From Brevibacillus sp. DP1.3A (lineage in GTDB: Bacteria > Bacillota > Bacilli > Brevibacillales > Brevibacillaceae), in assembly GCF_013284245.2 (NCBI RefSeq), contig NZ_CP085876.1, forward strand, positions 396,501-460,500: 64,000 nucleotides of DNA, given 5' to 3'. Below the pieces are notes generated by a model. It saw only the letters and a program-made list of their open reading frames with translations. It searched no databases and was not told where the DNA came from. Of this stretch, positions 43,846 to 52,106 are shown in pieces. The stretch's first letter is position 1. Each line of letters begins with the position of its first letter. The translations under genes were made by a program, and so were the position numbers.

Positions 43846-44349
43846 GTGAGTAATTCTATTGACCGCATTTTAGAAAAGATTAAAGGAATAAGAGAAATAC
43901 TAAACGGGGATTTGCGTATTATCGGCGAGGAGTTTGAGTTCATTTTTTATAAATCTAACGATCCTGGCACCGAGATAGAGATACTAAAATCGTTTGATTT
44001 ACCCGAGGATTATGTCAGCTATTTATGTCAGTACAGCAGAGCCGCACTATTTCGGGACTTAGAATTTGGCAGCAGTCGCTGCACGATACTCAGCCCTCAC
44101 AACATCATTGATTATTGGAAAGGGTATAGTATCGACCATCCTTACTATCCTATCGCTTGGAGCAGCCATTCATTAGGCTGTGTGTGCGTGGATCAAGACA
44201 GAATACATAGTGGTAACGGCTATCTTACATGGATTGAATCGATGGACCTCGACAACCCGATTGATATAGACCTGACATTTACGGAGTGGCTAGATAAGCT
44301 AATCGAACATGAAGGGAAGGAATTCTGGATTACACCTTACGAAGAATAG
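43846..44349 (+). CDS. SMI1/KNR4 (SUKH) family immunity protein
   Basis: 167 residues from GTG with GGAGGG 12 bases upstream; an ATG at 43807 would lie far from any RBS. SUKH landmarks: FDLPEDYVSYLCQYSRA, IAWSSHSLGCVCVD (the degenerate G-x-D segment) and DLTFTEWLDKLIEHEG. These proteins are the commonest immunity partners of bacterial nuclease toxins. It begins 63 bases after the toxin gene. Confidence 0.82.
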   Translation: MSNSIDRILEKIKGIREILNGDLRIIGEEFEFIFYKSNDPGTEIEILKSFDLPEDYVSYLCQYSRAALFRDLEFGSSRCTILSPHNIIDYWKGYSIDHPYYPIAWSSHSLGCVCVDQDRIHSGNGYLTWIESMDLDNPIDIDLTFTEWLDKLIEHEGKEFWITPYEE

Positions 44350-44423
44350 CAACGGACGCGAGAAATCGCTTCTGTTTTTGTTTCCAGAAAATCCTTAACA
44401 ATTTTTTCTGTTTCGTGGTGTGA

Positions 44424-44603
44424 CCCCTACCATTGCTCACAGGAAGTCTTGTTAATTTTGCGTTTACACAGGACCAGACTTCTCCCTCTGTTTTAGAGAA
44501 TATTAATACGGAAGACCTAAAAGAACATCCAGATGTTGAGGAATACACTCGAAATCAAGGATTTGAACATCTAGGTGACAGTTCGAGAATAGAGTGGGAG
44601 TGA
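44424..44603 (+). pseudogene. 3' fragment of an unidentified gene
   Basis: An open frame with no start codon encodes about 59 residues ending ENINTEDLKEHPDVEEY and NQGFEHLGDSSRIEWE. The composition is that of a real acidic protein C-terminus. It lies after a toxin-immunity pair, where remnants of further immunity genes are common, but I cannot assign it. In the next frame, 44604-44709, another protein-like stretch (ELLSEELYLEKQEKPEALRD) suggests a frameshifted continuation. Confidence 0.4.
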
Positions 44604-44872
44604 GAAATACGAGCTTTTGTCTGAGGAGTTATATCTTGAAAAACAAGAAAAACCAGAAGCGCTGCGAGACATTTACATTAGTGGAAAAAATGGAAGAGGT
44701 AACTAGCAAATTAGGTCTGGAAAAACCTAAACTAGCCAACGCTGTCATTAAAGAAAATATACTAGTTAAACGTAATAATATGTCCGCTAAGGCCCGTCAG
44801 GAACCCATCCACTATTACTTATCGTATAAAACCGTCAAAATGTTGGCTCTACCCCTCTTCACATTGAACTGA
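44594..44872 (+). CDS. Doubtful short ORF in a degenerate region
   Basis: 92 codons from GTG without a convincing RBS. The second half (VEKMEEVTSKLGLEKPKLAN and AVIKENILVKRNNMSAKAR) reads like protein, but the first half does not. It may be part of a broken gene. Between 44350 and 44950 no intact, well-supported gene was found; this stretch and the fragment before it are all it holds. Confidence 0.2.
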   Translation: MGVRNTSFCLRSYILKNKKNQKRCETFTLVEKMEEVTSKLGLEKPKLANAVIKENILVKRNNMSAKARQEPIHYYLSYKTVKMLALPLFTLN

Positions 44873-44950
44873 TGTCTCACCCCCATCTTTAATAACAATC
44901 AATTGAGTTATTATATTGAATTTTATACAATTTAAGGTAAATCAGGTTTT

Positions 44951-45502
44951 ATGAGGAGTGCGGTTGATCTGCCTAAGATATGTCGTAATGCTTTGCTTGT
45001 TGTAGTTCTTAGCTCAATAACTGTACTTGGCTGCTCTAATATTTCTGAAAAAACTGAAGATATCACTGTTAATTCTGCTCAATCGGACACTTTGGATAAG
45101 GTGAAAAATGGACAATTAGAAGGTGTCTTAATAGGCATTGGAGCAACAAAGAAAGAGGTTCTGGATAAAATCGGAAATCCCGTCAAGAGTGGAAATTCTG
45201 AGTATGGAATCACAGTATATTATGAGGGTTTTGATTTACAATTCGAAGACTATGCTAATTCAATTGATGAAGTAAAGGATACGAGTAAAGTCGTCCTAAT
45301 GAATGCCGAACCAAAGACTGTTGGAATGACTGGAAAACCTGAGGAAATCAAAAAAAACTTAGGAGAACCCGCTAGAGAGTTTATGGATGACTCAGGTGAT
45401 CATACGTTTATATTGGAATATGAAAATAATGGGAATATACTAAGGTTTACGTTTGATTCAAAAGAAAGTCCAGTAAAGTATGTTACCCTTCGAGTCCAAT
45501 AA
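44951..45502 (+). CDS. Lipoprotein, DUF4309 (YjgB-like)
   Basis: 183 residues. Signal with lipobox SSITVLGC (Cys near residue 28). The mature domain contains LEGVLIGIGATKKEVLDKIG and FDLQFED and a second similar motif AEPKTVGMTGKPEEIKKNLG, typical of DUF4309 proteins such as B. subtilis YjgB. Function unknown. ATG follows GTTTTATGAGGAG weakly; a start a few codons later is possible. Confidence 0.7.
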   Translation: MRSAVDLPKICRNALLVVVLSSITVLGCSNISEKTEDITVNSAQSDTLDKVKNGQLEGVLIGIGATKKEVLDKIGNPVKSGNSEYGITVYYEGFDLQFEDYANSIDEVKDTSKVVLMNAEPKTVGMTGKPEEIKKNLGEPAREFMDDSGDHTFILEYENNGNILRFTFDSKESPVKYVTLRVQ

Positions 45503-45554
45503 ACCAGACTATCTGGCTTATTTTGGCCTGAATTCTGAAAAATTAGTCCATAAA

Positions 45555-45592
45555 AAAAGAGACGGTTCTCCCGCCTCTTCTCTTTTACTGTG
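45555..45592. terminator. Terminator-like hairpin between convergent genes
   Basis: AAAAGAGA and TCTCTTTT pair around a GC-rich inner segment, between the ends of the plus-strand lipoprotein gene and the minus-strand secreted-protein gene. Confidence 0.55.
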
Positions 45593-45614
45593 TAACCCAG
45601 TTAACTCTGTTTTT

Positions 45615-46565
45615 CTACCATTCCGTTTCCGTTTTGTGTTCAATGACTGGCAATAATTTTGGTTCAATTGCTTTCATCATTTGTTTCAGTGAATGCTCGG
45701 TGATCGGTCCTCCATCACCTTGAAGTTGTCCTCTAGCCTGTGTTTCTGCAATCACATCAATCACTTGTTGTTTCGAGACATTTTTAGATGCTGCAATCTC
45801 CACAACAGTTTTACCTTTTGCTAATTCTTGCTTTAATTCTGTCGCGCTCATTTTTAGTAAAGCAAACAGTTTTTCATCGTTTAAAAAGGCATCAGCGGTA
45901 TAATCAGGCTTACCATTTAAAGAGAATAGACCTTCTACTTTCATGTTTGAAGGTTTTGGACCTGTAGGAATACCTACGATCTTAGTAACACTAATGGTAT
46001 TGTCCTGAACAAAAACCTGGTAGACCGGTTTGTCAAACATCTCATTGGTGTAATTCAACATCCATGTTCTTTGATTTGGATTCTCCATTTGCTCTATAGC
46101 AACCTCGTACTGTTCGACGTTGCCATACATTTTATCAATAAGATGATTTACCTTCGCCTTGATTTCCTGATCGGTTAAAGTAATGAGTGACTTCTCCTTA
46201 GGCTCCCAATTCTCTTGAATCACGTGTTCAATCTCACCCGTATTACCGTTTGTATGGAGGGTAATCTTTTTGCCGGTTCCTCCTTTTTCCTGTAGTACGA
46301 TGCTTGTTTGGTTCACGTTGATTAAATTTTTCCCTTTGGATACATCACCTTGAACGTTGCTTGCATCGATAATCTCAAACGATTTTGTTTCGGGAAATGC
46401 GAGATACAGCTTTTCAAGCGATGATTTGCCAACCTCATCCACCTGGATTTGTTCAGTAGTCATCGTTGTTCTTGTTGGCATTTCAATCACGCCAGAAGCC
46501 GCAAATGCTGCAACTGGAATCAAAATGGCAGTAGCAACCATTCCACCAATTAATCGTTTTTTCAT
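45615..46565 (-). CDS. Secreted protein of unknown function
   Basis: 316 residues from the ATG behind AAAAAAGGAGCGAA; the frame continues 26 codons upstream without RBS. Sec signal MKKRLIGGMVATAILIPVAA ending AFA-AS. The middle is beta-rich. The C-terminal part has a helical module ALLKMSATELKQELAKGKTV and ASKNVSKQQVIDVIAET similar to short repeats found in other secreted Firmicute proteins. I do not recognise a family. Confidence 0.65.
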   Translation of the reverse strand: MKKRLIGGMVATAILIPVAAFAASGVIEMPTRTTMTTEQIQVDEVGKSSLEKLYLAFPETKSFEIIDASNVQGDVSKGKNLINVNQTSIVLQEKGGTGKKITLHTNGNTGEIEHVIQENWEPKEKSLITLTDQEIKAKVNHLIDKMYGNVEQYEVAIEQMENPNQRTWMLNYTNEMFDKPVYQVFVQDNTISVTKIVGIPTGPKPSNMKVEGLFSLNGKPDYTADAFLNDEKLFALLKMSATELKQELAKGKTVVEIAASKNVSKQQVIDVIAETQARGQLQGDGGPITEHSLKQMMKAIEPKLLPVIEHKTETEW

Positions 46566-46763
46566 AGTTAATTCGCTCCTTTTTTGTTGTAAATATTGAG
46601 ATAGGATTGTTCTATTTGTTCTCTGAATAAGCAGCTTACACACTATATTGCCTCTTTAGCGGAAAAAGGTTCGGTCCATATCTTATTTTTTTGCATCGTG
46701 AGCAGACCCCATGCCCATCAAGAGAAGGAATTTGTCTATCATTTTGTAGGAAGGAGAATACTA

Positions 46764-47483
46764 ATGATTAGCATTAAGAATCTAAAATCCACAAAAAAAA
46801 TAGCACTAGCTACTATTGGTTTTATAGCAATTGCAGGATTTGCTGCTTACTATATAGGTGACTTAAAAAAACAAAATTTTCTTTATTCCAGTGATTCAGA
46901 TTATAGAATAGTTTCTGGTGAAGCAATGTTAACCGAGACATTCACTGACGTGGAGGGTCTAGCTGAAAATGCAGATATCATAGCCGAAGCTGAAGTTATT
47001 TCTCAAAAAAATAACCCTAATTATGAAAGACTAGATGTGTATACAGTCTCTGAATTAAGATTAACGAAAGTCTATAAAGGTGATGTAGAGATAGGTGATA
47101 CAGTATCTGTACTGGAAACTGGAGGGGAATTCGATGAAAGAGAGGCGGCCAAATATTTCGCAGGAAAGCCAGGACCTAAATTAGTGAATGATGATAATGG
47201 TGAACCCAGAATGACATCGGTAGGGATTGAAGGAAGTATTCCTATGAAAGAAGGAAATAAATATTTTGTTTTCTTAACAGAAGATAAAGATGACGTCTAT
47301 AACATAGTAGGGTCAGTTCAAGGAAAAATAAAGATTAATGACGAGGAAACCCTTGTATCCCAAGTTTCATTGGAAGTAATAGAACATAATAATCTTTATT
47401 TTCTGCAAGAAAATTATTCAGGGCAGAATATTTCTGAGCTTAGAAACGAAGTTGAACAACTCCTTTCTTCCCCTCCCAAATAG
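46764..47483 (+). CDS. Membrane-anchored protein of unknown function
   Basis: 239 residues from ATG 46764, seven bases after AAGGAG. One membrane helix at about 13-32 (IALATIGFIAIAGFAAYYIG). The extracellular domain (DIIAEAEVISQKNNPNYERL; TVSELRLTKVYKGDVEIGDT; GNKYFVFLTED) resembles beta-barrel domains that occur in secreted Bacillus proteins of unknown role. The codon use is more AT-rich than in the eut region. Confidence 0.65.
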   Translation: MISIKNLKSTKKIALATIGFIAIAGFAAYYIGDLKKQNFLYSSDSDYRIVSGEAMLTETFTDVEGLAENADIIAEAEVISQKNNPNYERLDVYTVSELRLTKVYKGDVEIGDTVSVLETGGEFDEREAAKYFAGKPGPKLVNDDNGEPRMTSVGIEGSIPMKEGNKYFVFLTEDKDDVYNIVGSVQGKIKINDEETLVSQVSLEVIEHNNLYFLQENYSGQNISELRNEVEQLLSSPPK

Positions 47484-47615
47484 CTCCCCAAAGTCTATCT
47501 CAACTACAAGATCATTACGAAGTGGACAGGAAGAGAAGATAACTGATATTACAATGGAAATCGGGGCTTAGGTGCTCCCTGTTTTCGTTGTAATTACATG
47601 GGGGAGGTTTTTTCA

Positions 47616-47855
47616 ATGCAATACTATTCATTCCTCGTCTTTGTGATTTTCCTTCATATCACGAAAGTGTATAACTTCATCGAGAGCAGACTCAGCCCGT
47701 TCGATTTCGCCATAGTCGTTGGTATGGGAGTTTTTTGGCTATTACTTAAATGTTGTGAATACTTATCGGGCGTATTGGAAAAGGTATGTATCAAATTCAA
47801 AATGAAAGTATGGCAATTGTATGTGGTCACTTTAATTTTGTATTTCTTATTTTAG
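47616..47855 (+). CDS. Small membrane protein
   Basis: 79 residues from the ATG seven bases after GGGGGAGG. Three hydrophobic stretches (YSFLVFVIFLHI; FAIVVGMGVFWLLLKC; LYVVTLILYFLF). No recognised family. Confidence 0.55.
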   Translation: MQYYSFLVFVIFLHITKVYNFIESRLSPFDFAIVVGMGVFWLLLKCCEYLSGVLEKVCIKFKMKVWQLYVVTLILYFLF

Positions 47856-47907
47856 AGCCTTAGCCATTCGCTTTACCCTCTCGACCTGTTATAGAGGAGG
47901 TATCGAA

Positions 47908-48315
47908 GTGAAAAAGATACGAATAGTCATCGCTATTTTCATAATATCTATTGCAGGATGGTTTATTCTAAAAACGATATACTCTCCAGAAAATGCAGTA
48001 AGGACCGTTATAGACAATATAGCAAATGGCACACAAAACCACGTGCAAATGGAACAAGAGCAAATTGAATTAATTCGCTCCTATTTTGAATTTGCCGCTA
48101 AGAATAATCTAAAATCACCCGAGATTTCAGTTAGACAAGTAGAAGGAACCGGAGATCATATACAGCTAATCGCAGAGTTTCTCATGATAGATTACGATGA
48201 AAATAATAGAATTCGAAAAGTATATGCAGGAAATCTCCTTTTCACCTTACAGAAATCCTCGTTTTATAACTGGGACGTAATAAGCGTCGAGGAAAAAATG
48301 AAACTTAGTCTTTAG
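47908..48315 (+). CDS. Small membrane-anchored protein
   Basis: 135 residues from GTG behind GAGGAGG. One N-terminal helix (IVIAIFIISIAGWFILKTI) and an extracellular domain of about 105 residues resembling a cystatin/NTF2-like fold in its pattern (NAVRTVIDNIANG; QLIAEFLMIDYDENNRI). No recognised function. Confidence 0.6.
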   Translation: MKKIRIVIAIFIISIAGWFILKTIYSPENAVRTVIDNIANGTQNHVQMEQEQIELIRSYFEFAAKNNLKSPEISVRQVEGTGDHIQLIAEFLMIDYDENNRIRKVYAGNLLFTLQKSSFYNWDVISVEEKMKLSL

Positions 48316-48340
48316 GTGGAAAGTGCTTGTAATAGTATTC

Positions 48341-48369
48341 ACCCGTTTCTGTTCAGGGGACGGGTTTTT
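48341..48369 (+). terminator. Terminator before the ECF sigma operon
   Basis: ACCCGT and ACGGGT flank a 13-nt loop, followed by T5. Confidence 0.7.
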
Positions 48370-48400
48370 CCATATTCAGTATTTTTTCGCCTATGTAACG

Positions 48401-48425
48401 TGAACCAAACTCCGCGTTCTCGTGA
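48401..48425 (+). promoter_or_regulatory. Candidate ECF-type autoregulatory promoter
   Basis: TGAACC and CGTGA separated by 14 bases resemble ECF sigma -35 (AAC) and -10 (CGT) elements. The spacer is one to two bases shorter than usual, so this is tentative. Confidence 0.35.
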
Positions 48426-48463
48426 ATATACAGTAGAGCAAAAACGAAGGGAGGGAACGTGCT

Positions 48464-49036
48464 GTGGATGAGTGGGAGTTGATTGCCAAATGCCAAGAGG
48501 GCGAGCCTGAAGCTTTTGAACAATTGGTCAAGCCTTATCTGGCGATGGCATACCGGACAGCGTATTTGATCATCCATGACAAGCATCTGGCCCAGGACGC
48601 CGTTCAGGAAGGACTCATCGAAGCGTATCAGCACATAGACCGACTCGATAAAAAACGGGGAGTGGCCTTTCGCAATTGGCTATACCGGATCATTACGTTT
48701 CGGGCTCTGAATCTGGTACGCAAGCAAAAGCCTGTAGTGGAATATGAGGAGATGATCCCGGAAGAAGCGATGACGCCGCTGGATAACGTGATCCAGCAAG
48801 AGGAGCAGCGGCAAATATGGCGGGCGGTTCGCAGCATGAAGGCGGAGCATCGCGCGGTTATTATTCTTTACTATTACGAGGGCTTCAGCGTGTCGGAGAT
48901 CGCCAAAATTACGGGTTCCTTTGAGGGCACGGTCAAATCGCGCATGCATAAGGCCAGGAAGCTGATTGCGCAGCAATTGGAAAAGGAATGCATTCCATCT
49001 GATTTTTTGCGGGAAGGGGCAATGACTCATGACTAA
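48464..49036 (+). CDS. ECF-type RNA polymerase sigma factor
   Basis: 190 residues from GTG behind GGGAGG. Region 2 (EAFEQLVKPYLAMAYRTAYL; DAVQEGLIEAYQHI) and region 4 (EHRAVIILYYYEGFSVSEIA, GTVKSRMHKARKLI) are complete. It overlaps the partner gene by eight bases. The regulon is unknown. Confidence 0.95.
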   Translation: MDEWELIAKCQEGEPEAFEQLVKPYLAMAYRTAYLIIHDKHLAQDAVQEGLIEAYQHIDRLDKKRGVAFRNWLYRIITFRALNLVRKQKPVVEYEEMIPEEAMTPLDNVIQQEEQRQIWRAVRSMKAEHRAVIILYYYEGFSVSEIAKITGSFEGTVKSRMHKARKLIAQQLEKECIPSDFLREGAMTHD

Positions 49037-50492
49037 CGAGGAGCGGCAGATCCAAGAGACGCTTAGGAAAGTAGCGGGAGCTGTCGAGACACCGAGTTTT
49101 CAAATGCCAAGCCAGAATAACGCATTGCAGGTGAGAGGGCGTCCGTTTTACCGAAGCAAAAGATGGGCTTCCATCGGCATCGCTTCCGCTGTCGTACTCG
49201 GGCTGCTCGGAACCATGCAAGTGTCCCCAACATTTGCGGCTTATGTCAAATCGATCTTTGCTCAAGACGGATCCGATGAAGGAGTGCAACAGGCGGCGAG
49301 ACAAGGCTTCTCCGAAACATCGAATCTTTCTGTTACGGATCAGGGGATTACCTTGGAGGTAAAGGAAATCATTGCTGATCCGGTGCAGGTCATGGTTGCT
49401 TTAATGATTAAGCAGTCGGATGGCAAGCCGTTGCTCCCTACATATCCGTCAGCGACAAACGCAGAATCCAATGCCGTTGAATTGCTGGATGCCAATGGGG
49501 AGGTCATGACTGACAAGTGGGGAACTAACTTTGAAGAAAATGTGGGATTCGTCCGGTTTATCCTCGGGGAAAAAGAACAAGAGCCCCTTCCGAAGACGTT
49601 GTCGATACATTTTGATGAAATCGGTGATAGAAAAGGACACTGGAAGCTGCAAGTTCCGATCACGATGGCAAAAACAACAGCTGCAACAACTGTGCTGCCT
49701 GTCAATCAAACGCAAGTGACGAAGCATGGATTGAAGATGACCTTGCACCAGATCGTCAACACGCCAACGGCTACTCGAATTGAGCTGGAAACACAATGGA
49801 CAGAGGCGACCAAAAAACAACTGGAACAAGAAGCAAAAAAGCTAACCGGAAAGACCACGAACCCCGATTATGCTCCATTTCTTCCGTATCAGCAATATAG
49901 GCTGGGATATTACTACGAGGGAGCAGATGGCAGCAAGGGGAAGGAAAGAATCATATATAATTCTTATTCCATTGATCGCTATGGGCATTTCCGTTGGATC
50001 AATGACACCGATCCGTTGCCAAAAGGCAAAGCAGCGACACTCGTCATAAATAGCCTCCATAAGGCGATCCCGTACGATATGAGTGTCACCTTCCATCCGG
50101 ATGAATTGAACAAGAAGCCAGTGATCAAACAAGTGGGAGAAGATATCTTTACGTTGAAAAGCATCAAGCTGGCAAAAGATGATGATTCGGAAAAACAGCA
50201 AATGGAAATGGAGATCGATGTACTTTCCAAAGATATTACGAGAATTTATTTGCCTTGGTGGGTACTTCAAGGTGGGCAGGGGACAACCTACCGGGCTAAA
50301 ATGGGTCATCAATCCAAGGGACCCGTTGATCAGTCAGGACGCGAGCGAGCAACGTACAAAATTCGGCTGGAGGACAGCAGAGATTGGGAAGGAGGAGAAA
50401 TAACCAAGCTCCCGGAGAAGCTCACCCTACGACTGGATGCTGTTCAGAAAAAATATCCGCTAGAGTGGAGAATTCCAGTTACCAATCAATAA
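49029..50492 (+). CDS. DUF4179-type membrane anti-sigma-like protein
   Basis: 487 residues. A short cytoplasmic N-terminus (about 45 residues), one membrane helix (ASIGIASAVVLGLLGTMQVS) and a large extracellular part with a DUF4179 domain at about 65-160 followed by beta-rich repeats. Proteins of this kind follow ECF sigma genes and hold the sigma factor inactive at the membrane. The gene overlap with the sigma factor supports that role. Confidence 0.85.
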   Translation: MTNEERQIQETLRKVAGAVETPSFQMPSQNNALQVRGRPFYRSKRWASIGIASAVVLGLLGTMQVSPTFAAYVKSIFAQDGSDEGVQQAARQGFSETSNLSVTDQGITLEVKEIIADPVQVMVALMIKQSDGKPLLPTYPSATNAESNAVELLDANGEVMTDKWGTNFEENVGFVRFILGEKEQEPLPKTLSIHFDEIGDRKGHWKLQVPITMAKTTAATTVLPVNQTQVTKHGLKMTLHQIVNTPTATRIELETQWTEATKKQLEQEAKKLTGKTTNPDYAPFLPYQQYRLGYYYEGADGSKGKERIIYNSYSIDRYGHFRWINDTDPLPKGKAATLVINSLHKAIPYDMSVTFHPDELNKKPVIKQVGEDIFTLKSIKLAKDDDSEKQQMEMEIDVLSKDITRIYLPWWVLQGGQGTTYRAKMGHQSKGPVDQSGRERATYKIRLEDSRDWEGGEITKLPEKLTLRLDAVQKKYPLEWRIPVTNQ

Positions 50493-50497
50493 AGAAG

Positions 50498-50526
50498 AAA
50501 ACCGCCCCGTACAAAGGGCGGTTTTT
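50498..50526. terminator. Bidirectional terminator
   Basis: AAAACCGCCC and GGGCGGTTTTT between the convergent anti-sigma and phosphatase genes. Confidence 0.9.
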
Positions 50527-50531
50527 CATGT

Positions 50532-51815
50532 TTATTTCGCGACCAACTGCGGCTCTTTCTGCCCAAGTCGGATTGTGGCTTCGCTCGGAATCCACATGCC
50601 TGTGTTCTCGTCACGTCCTTGCAGGACTACCGTTGGGTTGGCCTTACCCATCTGTTCGGCACCCTTGGTAATTTGCTGCCCAATTTTGCCGCCCTTGACG
50701 CGGTTCACGACGAGAGCGAGCTGCACGCTGTCCAGCTCTGTCATCATCTCGAAATCACCGTTGCTATCGCCCGCGATGAAGATAGGACCATGACCATACT
50801 TTTTCACCAATACATCCTGGATCACTTCCGTCTTGCCGTGGGCTACCGTGATCGGGTAGTCAGGCTGGTACACACTCGTGATCCGTCCGTTTTCTGTTTT
50901 CAGACGCATGCCGATGATGTTCTCCGATGGGAGATTGTAGCCATATTTCGGGAGAGTGGCGAAGACACGAACGACATCCTCCAAGGAGGCACTCACGACA
51001 TACACGTCGATGCCATTAGCACGCAGCGTGTTCATCAGGTTTGCGACTTCGGAAGTGAGGCGCAGACCCGTTGTATGGGATGCTTTCACCACGCCTGCTT
51101 TGCCTGCCAACGATTTCGGGCTCGTCCAGCTTACTTTTTCAATCGCCATGCCTAGGCTGTGATCATTGGATGCTTCCGCCAATTTTTGCACTTCTTCCAC
51201 TGTCATGTTCGTGAAGAGGTAGAGGATCCACGGATAGCCAATCGAGGTGCTGTGCGTATCGTTGATAGCTTCATACAAGAAAAACAGTTTGGCTTTGAAA
51301 TCTGCGAATTGCTCTGTTGCTGTTACTTCCTCCAGCGACTTCGTTCCTTTAAGACCTTGATAATTTTGATATAAGTACGTGTAGTCGACTACGAGATCAG
51401 TCGCGATGGCATCGAGTGTGACAGGCTTGCCGTCGACATTTTTATACGAGTCGGAAAACGGTCCTTCTGGTACATTCGTGCGGATGACCTTCCCGAATTC
51501 TTCTGGTGTGAGCTTGTAAGCCAAATGGTTGATCTGGTAAACAAACAGCGCTTCCTCTGTGTCATGCATGATGCTCGTATTGTCCCAGTCAAAAATGGCA
51601 TACGGCTTCTTTTTGGCATTGTAGGAGGCACTCTTGATGCCGTTTTTCTCAATCAATTCATGGACGGCTTGATAAGTCGCAGGTGCCCATTTCCCCTTGT
51701 CGAGCATCTGCACGTTGGTGTCTTTGGCCAAAGCTGGCATCTGCATCGCGAGTAGAGCGACGATCATCAGCATGGTCAGCCACCACGTTTTGGGTTGTGC
51801 TTTTCTGTGTGACAT
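50532..51815 (-). CDS. Secreted HAD-family phosphatase
   Basis: About 427 residues; the ATG giving MSHRKAQPK sits nine bases after AGGGG, whereas an ATG three codons upstream touches the RBS. Signal peptide (WWLTMLMIVALLAMQMPALA). HAD motif I is FDWDNTS with DTEEALF, motif II VVSAS and motif IV FIAGDSNGDFEMM. It resembles phosphorylcholine-phosphatase and SerB-like secreted HAD enzymes. The substrate is unknown. The leader has two cre-like sites and a terminator-like hairpin, so carbon-source control is likely. Confidence 0.85.
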   Translation of the reverse strand: MSHRKAQPKTWWLTMLMIVALLAMQMPALAKDTNVQMLDKGKWAPATYQAVHELIEKNGIKSASYNAKKKPYAIFDWDNTSIMHDTEEALFVYQINHLAYKLTPEEFGKVIRTNVPEGPFSDSYKNVDGKPVTLDAIATDLVVDYTYLYQNYQGLKGTKSLEEVTATEQFADFKAKLFFLYEAINDTHSTSIGYPWILYLFTNMTVEEVQKLAEASNDHSLGMAIEKVSWTSPKSLAGKAGVVKASHTTGLRLTSEVANLMNTLRANGIDVYVVSASLEDVVRVFATLPKYGYNLPSENIIGMRLKTENGRITSVYQPDYPITVAHGKTEVIQDVLVKKYGHGPIFIAGDSNGDFEMMTELDSVQLALVVNRVKGGKIGQQITKGAEQMGKANPTVVLQGRDENTGMWIPSEATIRLGQKEPQLVAK

Positions 51816-51852
51816 GGTTGTCATCCCCTTTTCTTTTTCTCGATCCCCCAAA

Positions 51853-51866
51853 TGAAAACGTTATCA
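51853..51866. promoter_or_regulatory. CcpA operator (cre) before the HAD phosphatase gene
   Basis: TGAAAACGTTATCA matches the cre consensus TGWNANCGNTNWCA at every position. It lies just upstream of the ribosome-binding site of the minus-strand gene, in its transcribed leader, where it could act as a roadblock. Confidence 0.65.
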
Positions 51867-51879
51867 TTTTTTCAAAAGA

Positions 51880-51925
51880 AAAAGGCCTTCCCCGCGCCTA
51901 TTAATAAAGCGCGGGTAGAAGACCT
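51880..51925 (-). terminator. Terminator-like hairpin in the phosphatase leader
   Basis: On the minus strand GGTCTTC-CCGCGC and GCGCGG-GAAGGCC pair and are followed by TTTTTCTTTT. A promoter-like TTGCTT-16 bp-TATGAT lies upstream (about 51956-51983, minus strand). The 280-bp gap holds this leader and little else. It may attenuate the phosphatase gene. Confidence 0.5.
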
Positions 51926-52106
51926 CATTGTCTTAAGCGTTTTCATTTGTATTCTAATCATACTAAATTTAACAGCAAAAGCAAGAAGATTCCGATAAAC
52001 ATAATAAGGGCAGGACTAACGATCCAATCTAGCGAAGACAGAAGAGTTTGCAAGAAAAAAGTGGATATAATCTAAACCATAAGATAGATGAGAAGGATGA
52101 TGCGGC

